NCBI GenBank assembly: GCA_963457665.1
Contig: OY735228.1
Coordinates: 1,522,173 to 1,586,172 of the forward strand
Source of the DNA: Thysanoteuthis rhombus
Taxonomy: Eukaryota; Mollusca; Cephalopoda; Oegopsida; Thysanoteuthidae
Reading direction: 5' to 3'
DNA length: 64,000 nt
A model generated the notes under the pieces. The model was not told the DNA's origin and did no database searches. It saw only the letters and a program-made list of their open reading frames with translations. Of the stretch, positions 57,295-64,000 are shown one piece after another (the stretch's first letter is position 1; the number at the start of each line of letters is the position of its first letter). Position numbers and translations under genes: made by a program.

Positions 57295-57895
57295 TCCCCA
57301 CCAAATTTTAAAGGTGTTCCCAGTCAGTTCTAAAATTGATAGATTCCCTTGCATAGATGCATTTTGAATGCTTCAATCCAATCGAATCTATAAATGCATA
57401 GAGAGAACAAGCTTGTATCGTCTGCATTTATTGAAAGTGTGCTACCTGTCCTCTTGAACAGGTTTCAGAACACCTGGCGGGGGAAAGAAAAACATTTTTA
57501 CTCAACCCAATAAATTAGAATTTTTGTGAACAAGTCCTGTGTGATTCAACTAGGAGTTTTCCTCCTGGGGGGGGGGGATTTTGGTTCACAAGATTTGAAT
57601 TATTGCACTGTAAACTTCAGGTGGGGGGGGGACCTTTCGAATTCTTCTAGCTGCCCTGATTATCAATCAACTGAATCTGTGTAAACCCCATTAGTCTTAG
57701 ATGAATCTACAATCCGAACACTCAATTTCATGATTTCTGGTATTTTGACTTGGTAATAGAACTCGGGTTTTCCTCCTCCTCTCAGCTAACCTGACCAGAA
57801 AGACTCTACTTACCTAATGAAGAAACTCACTCTCATCAAGACAGAGCCTAAACTCTTTTTCTATAAATCAGTTCTCATATTCTTGCATCTTGTTC
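57295..57895. other. No gene recognised; G runs
   Basis: G9-10 runs at 57570 and 57624. Nothing else is supported. Confidence 0.45.
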
Positions 57896-57898
57896 CAG

Positions 57899-57965
57899 TT
57901 CCAAGACTGGCCTTATGTGCCAGCAACATTGGCAGTTACCCAGGGCACAAGGTGCTAGGGGACGT
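57899..57965 (+). mobile_element. Family E terminal fragment, copy 2
   Basis: 'CAAGACTGGCCTTATGTGCC' and then 'ACCCAGGGCACAAGGTGCTA' parallel the complement of 7218-7276. It is diverged and lies inside an 81-codon open stretch that I regard as repeat-derived. Confidence 0.4.
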
Positions 57966-57969
57966 TTGT

Positions 57970-60650
57970 CATCTGTCTGGAACAGTAGGATTTCCAGGTT
58001 CAAGTAGGGAAAATGAATATATCAAACAAATTATAAATAGTCAAATTGAGAAATTTCCCTGACATGAAGTCAGATTTTTCTTTAGAATCTAAGATGGTAC
58101 CATATTTTGAAGGGTACCCAAGTTCAGCTTGCAAGGGGCTTTGGGACTCTGAGGTTGGCCCTATTTAGTTCTTCACAAATTAAAATACTTCACATCCTTA
58201 GAGAAGGAGGCATGGAGGCGGCCTTGCTCTTCTTCCTCTACATGTGTTTTTAAGATCTTGTTAGCTTCCAGGAGAAAACCCAGTGACTAGCTGTATGATA
58301 ATCTTTCTTCATTGACTGGCTGGGGGAAACAAAACTGTTGATACTCTTGGCACCATCCACCTCCACCACCACCATTACTACTACTCTTAGCATTGGTACT
58401 ATTATTGCTACTACTGCACTGCATATCCACCTTCTTCACACCACCACCACCCCACCCTTTATGTTGCTATCCACCCTCTTTCCTTGCATACCATGACTAA
58501 GCCCAAAATCTTTTTTTTTTTTTTCCTCCCTCCCCGCTCTCCTCAAGGGTGTCTGGCTGCATTTGTGTCTCTCTCCCCATTTGACCTCTTTATCTATGAA
58601 CGAAAAAAAGATAAATATTTTCCGAAAATGTCCAGATATTATCATCTATTTTTCTTCCCCTGTTTGCAAAACTAATTAGGGAGAAAGAGAAAGCTAAGCA
58701 AAAGAAAGCAGACACCTGTTTGTTGTCACTTTGACAATACAAAATCCAATATAAGTATCATAGTCCCTCCTACTGAGTTAGTAGCATTGCACAGTATTTT
58801 CACCTTTTCTACTCCAATGACTGTGGTCCCTTATTAACCTGCCCATATCTCGGTACAACAAGAATATCGATGATGTTTGAGTATGGGATGCAGAAATGAA
58901 GCGATACCACTAGCTCTCTTTGGGGACTGCTCTTCTTTTTAGGGACCATGTTATTCAACTCGGAAAAAGCGTTCAGGTTATGAGTTCTCTTTCTTGGATT
59001 GCTTTCTGTCTGTTCTAATCTCAGTTAGGATTTCACTAACTTGAAATGCCAGGAAAAAAATGTCCCGGGTTTTTTAGAGTTACGGACACGCACTTCCATT
59101 ACTATATTAGCGGGGGGGGGTCATCACGTTGTGTGCCAGTTGTGCCATTCTACCTTTTGCCATCATTACTCTTTTATTCCTTCCATAATTAAAAAATGGG
59201 TGGGTGCAGCTTTTCACAACGAATCCAAATCCTTCCCCAACCCATCTACCTACTGTTAGTTTTTTTAAAGGTGTTGGATAATCAACTTCATGCCACTTGA
59301 TAAGTACATAGACCTGGCTTCTGGCTATATACCCTGCACCCTACAGCCAGAACTCCTCCTTTCTTCTTTTCATCATGAGATGCTAATCCTGCAAAGAATA
59401 TCTTTTCAAGAAATGGTGTATTCAAACTGGATTATAAAAGATATTAATTTTCAATATCTGGATGACTCTGAGACTCTTAGGTGACCCTGTGAGTGAAAAT
59501 TAAAACCATCTGATAGGACCAGAATTAACCCATATTTTTACACATTTATAAATAAATGAATAAGGGAGACTGCTCTATCATCATCGACAGTCTCTTAATA
59601 TCTGTCGTTGGATTTAGACCTTCTCCAGGATTCGCCTCACTTCCCTATCATTAGCGTTGCGGAGCCAGTACTTTCTGAATTTGTTTCTCCGTATAGTTAT
59701 CTGCCTTGATTTGTTATTCAATATGATATAGATAAGTATAAGCATACCCCCCCACACACACACATACTATTATTATTCAATTACTAATCACCTGGAATTT
59801 TTGCATTCTTCAAGTTACGTAATGCATTTTAGAGATTTACTTGGATTCAACACTTTTCACTACAATGCACCGTTTCAACTACTTAAATCACACATATAGA
59901 TAAAATCGGACTTTTACTTTTACATAGACTCTTTTTGGTTTTCTGGATCTGTGAATTATGAACCTATGAAAGATATTCAGATTTTTTTCTCAATAACCTT
60001 AGTCTATGTTGAGTTATATACTGGAATAGATCGATAAAGTCAGTGTGCATTTATACACCTCAATACTGAATTTATTAGCCTATTGTCATATATGTGTATG
60101 TTGGTGTATAAAATGAAAACGCAAATTCTTAAATCTGAAGCTGAGAACCAATACTTATCAGCTGAAAGTTTGTGTAAACAGTTCGTTTACACCTGAAGAT
60201 CTAAGAATTCAGGGTGAATTCAAACTGCCCGCAAGCAAGTTGTTATATGCAAACAATTACAACATTACCAAATATCTTCCTTCTAAAATGATGACCTGAC
60301 TACTTCATTCCCTTATCACTCAAAGATGACTGGAGTTGGGGCAGTTATTCCTTACCATTCACTGTTCAGTCTTGAATAATTTAATAAGAATATTTTGGAG
60401 TTCTGCAGTATACCAAGAAAAACTCCATCAAAGAAAATCCGAAATTATTCTCAGATTTAGCACATTCATAGTTGCCCCTGACCCTAGTGAATAGCAAGGG
60501 ATAATCATAGTACTAGCATAAACGATCATCTCTTGTAATAAGAAGCTGATTATGAACAAAAGAAAGTAGTGGCTTCTGTTGTGTGTGTACTGTATATGAA
60601 TTCCTGATAGCTTGAGAATGAGGAATTATTATCATACACTGATTTAATCT
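57970..60650. other. No gene recognised
   Basis: CCACCA triplets and TACTAC triplets at 58358-58455, a T run at 58511, and G10 near 59114. No family copy and no exon-like frame were found. Confidence 0.5.
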
Positions 60651-60655
60651 GACCA

Positions 60656-60888
60656 GTGTCCTCATCTTGGTTGTTATAGTTGTAATACTTTGGCTGTTGT
60701 CCCCTGGACAGGTGTCTATCATTGTTGATAACTTTCTGGGAATGCTAAACTGAAATTTTTATTCAACCCATGGGTGTTGATTAATGAAGAGTTCCAGGAG
60801 GTTACCAACTAGAACTGACATCTGAACACAGTCAGGAGGTACGAAAGCCAAAATGTTACAATTAAGATAACATTCAAGATGAGGACAC
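60656..60888. mobile_element. Family D fold-back element, copy 2
   Basis: Left arm 'GTGTCCTCATCTTGGTTGTT', complement of the right arm 'GTGTCCTCATCTTGAATGTT'. The first 14 bases are identical and similarity continues to about 30 bp. The outer flank (CTAGT/CTGAC) also pairs loosely. The interior (about 170 bp) has no match to the 38299 copy apart from its ends, while the right flank up to 'CCTGCAAGTTTGTATTTCTG' (61098) does match. Confidence 0.7.
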
Positions 60889-60889
60889 T

Positions 60890-61505
60890 AGTCCAAGTAC
60901 GTTGGTGTATGATAACTTTTAGTTACTTCACTGCAAAATGTTTTCATATCATCAATTCAGAAATTTGTTAGTGAAAATAACTATATTTCCTTGCTGTATG
61001 CTCTTGATTTTCAATAACAAACTTGTTTACGCCAAGAAACATATTATGCTACACATTTACGTTCTACATAGTGTTCGTCATCAAAGGAGAAATGTCAGAC
61101 CTGCAAGTTTGTATTTCTGTCAATAGTTGCTGAAATACTTTGTGGGTTTAAAAAGTTCGTTCTGGTAGCATGTTGCCGTCAAGGTTTGAACCCATTATGT
61201 TAGCTCTCATCTCTGGTTTGAATTTCTCAATTGGGGGGGTTAGAGCAAAAACAATGCCATCCCAATGTTGGTCATTAGTTAATGTCAAGTCTTCTTTTTT
61301 TTTTTTGTCACTAATTTTTTATTTTTTTTAATTTTTGAAACCACCAACTACACTGTCAATGTAGGCTTTTTCAGTTTTTATGTAGTTCTGCCTGGATACC
61401 TGTGTGTGTCACTGGCCACACCAATAATGCTACAGAGCTGAAAATGTGCGGTTATTTTTAATTATGCCTTGAAAAACTTTTTTTTTTTTTTTTTTCTTAG
61501 TACCC
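60890..61505. other. Right flank of family D, then unremarkable DNA
   Basis: The stretch to about 61130 resembles 38417-38640 in scattered blocks. After that come T runs at 61290 and 61480. Confidence 0.4.
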
Positions 61506-61512
61506 TTCCACA

Positions 61513-61735
61513 AGTCTTTAGTGTAGGTTCAATTTACGATATAAGTTTATGCTTAATCAGTCCCTTAGTTTGTGTCTTGCAATGTTAAATCTTATATTTT
61601 TGAAAACAAGTAGAAAAAAGTAATTCATTCATTGATCACCCCTTTTTCCAACTTTCTGATTGATCACTCTCAACATGCCAAAAGACATTGGTCACATGAC
61701 AGTTTCTACTGAGTGACTAACCAGACTTTTTTTCT
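61513..61735 (+). repeat. Repeat family A, copy 8
   Basis: 'CAAGTCTTTAGTGTAGGTTC', 'ATGCTTAATCAGTCCCTTAG', 'TTCATTGATCACCCCTTTTT', 'GACATTGGTCACATGACAGT' and 'GAGTGACTAACCAGAC'. The full 3' half is present and is one of the cleanest copies. Confidence 0.8.
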
Positions 61736-61739
61736 TTTC

Positions 61740-63124
61740 TCTTTTTTTTTCTTTTTTTCTTCTCATCATTGATGCAGAATGTGGAATTGACTGACTTGTC
61801 ACAAGCCCTCCAGAGGAGCTTGTAATTATTACAACTGGAAACCCTCCCTGTTGCTTGAAATGAGTATATTGAATATTGTATCATGATAGTGAGTGGTAAA
61901 GCAGTTTAACTTTTATTTCATTAATCAGAATGATATGACAGTAATTGGTTTAAAAATTATGTCTGTATTTTTTCATACTTAGTTAACAATTCTCATAGTG
62001 TAAGTACCAACAATTTGCTTAGATATAGAAAATCTTTTGGAAGCTTTATACTGACTACCATATTTGCCAGTAAATGAGATGAATAGTTAAATAAACAGAA
62101 AAATAATAAGGCAACTACTGCAATGCATTCAATGCGGTGGTATCATGACTAGGGAGCCAACCACCCAAGTTCAAAATGGACATCTATCAGAATGGGGGGG
62201 GGTGTTAGTCCCCTAAATACCTTGGTAGATCCTGTGCCTTACATGCTGGTAACTATGGTATATCTAAGTCCAGTTGTCAGAAAGAAAGTATGAATTTTCC
62301 ATCTAGTAATGAAATCTCATAATTCTTCATCTTGACGTTGTTTTAAGACAATGATTATGAACATGGAGCTCACGCCCAACAAGAGGACAATATAAATATA
62401 TTGTGGAATAATTTTTGAATTTGGGCGTGGAGATCAAAAAGCTTTCCATGACTCAATACTGAGTCAGGTTAGGGCATAACTGATTGATTCCTAATTTTAA
62501 TACACATTCTATTGTAACTGATGTTCAACTCATTAACTTTGTGAGGTTTGAATGTGATTGTGTTGTTACTAAATTTAACAACATTCAGAAATAAGAATTT
62601 TAGTAAGTGCTGTAGAGTTCATAAATCAGTTTTATTTTTTATTTATTTATTTAGTTCCCAATGGAAAATTTGCCACATGATATATCATGGAATTTTTTTT
62701 TGTAACGGGGTGGGCATTAAAGTTTTGTAGCTGTCAAGGTGAGGCATGAAACAGAGATTATGAACCGCTACTCTGCGGTAAATCAAAATACAAAGCTTTT
62801 CCTCTTTTCTGGTAATTGGTTTATCAAACTGGATCTCTGAGAAGGGCAAGATTTCTTCTATAGAATTTTAGTTGCTTCTCCCAAAATATACGGTGGAAGA
62901 TGTTTTGGATTCTTATCTACATTGAAGTGCTGATTCTGTCAAATTTCCCATCTCCGACTATTTTTCCCATTGTTCCATGACCAAAGCATGTTTTTCTTAA
63001 TTGCAAAACTTGTCTGAAGTGTTGTGAACCTTTTCTATTTAGAAAGCATAAAACTCCTCGGCTTTTGAGGCTGACTTAGTGATTAACAACTCTATGCTGA
63101 AAGATCATATCTATGAATGCAATG
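61740..63124. other. No gene recognised
   Basis: AT-rich DNA with T runs and a G8 run near 62197. No family copy was found. Confidence 0.5.
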
Positions 63125-63132
63125 ATATAAAC

Positions 63133-63440
63133 TGATGATTCTCGAAATGGGCACCAGTACACCCCCCCCCTGGTGGTGCTGGGAAGTGAAGGGGTAGTAG
63201 TTGAGTGTTTGAAAACCAGGGGTTGTGAGAGGGGACAAAGAAAACAAATCGATACCTTGCATTGTCGGGTCAGAGTTGTTGATTTTACAGTAAAGCTGTC
63301 ACAAGTTCAAATATTTTCTGTTTTCCTGATTAAAAAAAATTTATTTTTTATGTGTCATTTTGAACCAAATGCATGGGGCACACCAATGAAATTTATGCTT
63401 CAAATGGGGTAGGCTGTCCGGAAAAGTTTTGAAAACACTG
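63133..63440. mobile_element. hAT-like miniature element with perfect 8-bp target duplication
   Basis: ATATAAAC occurs immediately before (63125-63132) and immediately after (63441-63448) a 308-bp element. Its ends, TGATGATTCTCGAAATGGG and, on the complement, CAGTGTTTTCAAAACTTTTC, are imperfect inverted repeats of hAT type. An 8-bp duplication is the hallmark of hAT insertion. No transposase is encoded; the 79-codon open stretch inside it (63173-63412) is not transposase-like. Confidence 0.65.
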
Positions 63441-63454
63441 ATATAAACAAATGT

Positions 63455-63815
63455 AAAATAGGTCTGGTTTGTCCCCCGATAGAAACTTTCAAGTGGCCAA
63501 TGTGCTCTGGCAGTATGCCATGTTGAAGGTGATCAATGAAAACATTGGAAGAAGGCATGAGTAGTGAATCAGTTATTTCTCGTGCATTTTATTGGCCAGT
63601 TAACACCAAAAATCTGAATCTTCAAATAAAACAAGCCGGTACAAACTAGGGACCAATTCCCCACTTAAAATCTTTTATTGGAGAATTGAAAAGGAAACAA
63701 ACTTTTTTTGTTGGAATTTTAAGCCCTTTAGCTCCATTCGTGCAACCTGTAAGCGTGATGCATACATAGCCTCCCAGCTGAACCAATTTAAAAACTGAGG
63801 GGAAACCTCTGTTAC
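63455..63815 (-). repeat. Repeat family A, copy 9
   Basis: Plus strand: 'AGGTCTGGTTTGTCCCCCGA', 'AGGTGATCAATGAAAACATT', 'GTGAATCAGTTATTTCTCGT', 'TTTTAAGCCCTTTAGCTCCA' and 'ACCAATTTAAAAACTGAGGG'. Nearly full length, parallel to copy 2. Confidence 0.75.
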
Positions 63816-63839
63816 TGAAATTTTTACTATAATCCACTT

Positions 63840-64000
63840 TAAGCTTGCAAGGCCTATCGTGGCTTCACCAGAGATTTGTTAACCACACATATCAGGAACA
63901 TATTCCCTACCTTGTCAGGCTTTCACAATGCTGGACTAAGGGTTTAAATTCAGTTTTCCATCTCCTAGACTGGTTGCCAATCAAGGCTGAATGGTCCACT
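63840..64000 (+). repeat. Repeat family B, copy 10 (cut by window end)
   Basis: The end of the window reads 'CTCCTAGACTGGTTGCCAAT' and 'CAAGGCT', the same block as the complement of 3538-3560 and 405-425. It follows A copy 9 directly. Confidence 0.5.

Overview
This is eukaryotic nuclear DNA, most likely from an invertebrate animal. It is AT-rich, full of microsatellites and long T runs, and carries many short diverged interspersed repeats. It also holds a decayed Penelope-like retroelement and hAT-like and mariner/Stowaway-like miniature transposons. There is no operon structure, no dense open reading and no recognisable tRNA, rRNA or CRISPR. The repeat load, AT microsatellites and Penelope remnant would fit a mollusc or another lophotrochozoan, but nothing here fixes the taxon.

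I find no intact protein-coding gene I can support. Almost all open stretches are low-complexity runs (poly-T/Phe, CT/Ser-Leu, AT/Tyr-Ile) or parts of repeats. The one stretch recognisable as protein is the reverse-transcriptase remnant on the minus strand at about 37384-38026, which has stops and frameshifts.

Layout: 1-8.9 kb is a comparatively CpG-rich graveyard of old repeats (families A, B, C, an inverted pair at 5.0/6.1 kb, AT and GATA microsatellites, a pogo-like palindrome). 9.0-20.6 kb is a striking AT/poly-T-rich stretch almost free of the interspersed families; it starts with a tandem duplication of about 365 bp (9340-10075) and holds two Stowaway-like elements and a 17-bp-arm hairpin. 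20.6-35 kb is again repeat-rich: B-family copies, A-family copies, a 107-bp AT array and a compound minisatellite (30.07-30.58 kb). 35-45 kb holds a terminal-inverted-repeat element, the Penelope remnant, a fold-back element and a hAT-like element. 45-54 kb has more A and B copies and ends in a pyrimidine-rich zone with a 21-bp minisatellite (52.68-53.12 kb). 54-64 kb has a second fold-back copy, A copies and a hAT-like element with a perfect 8-bp target duplication (63133-63440).

Repeat family letters (A-H) are my own labels, assigned by reading copies against each other within this window. The window is best read as intergenic or intronic DNA. Untranslated exons or promoters could hide in the repeat-poor zones, and weak candidates are flagged.
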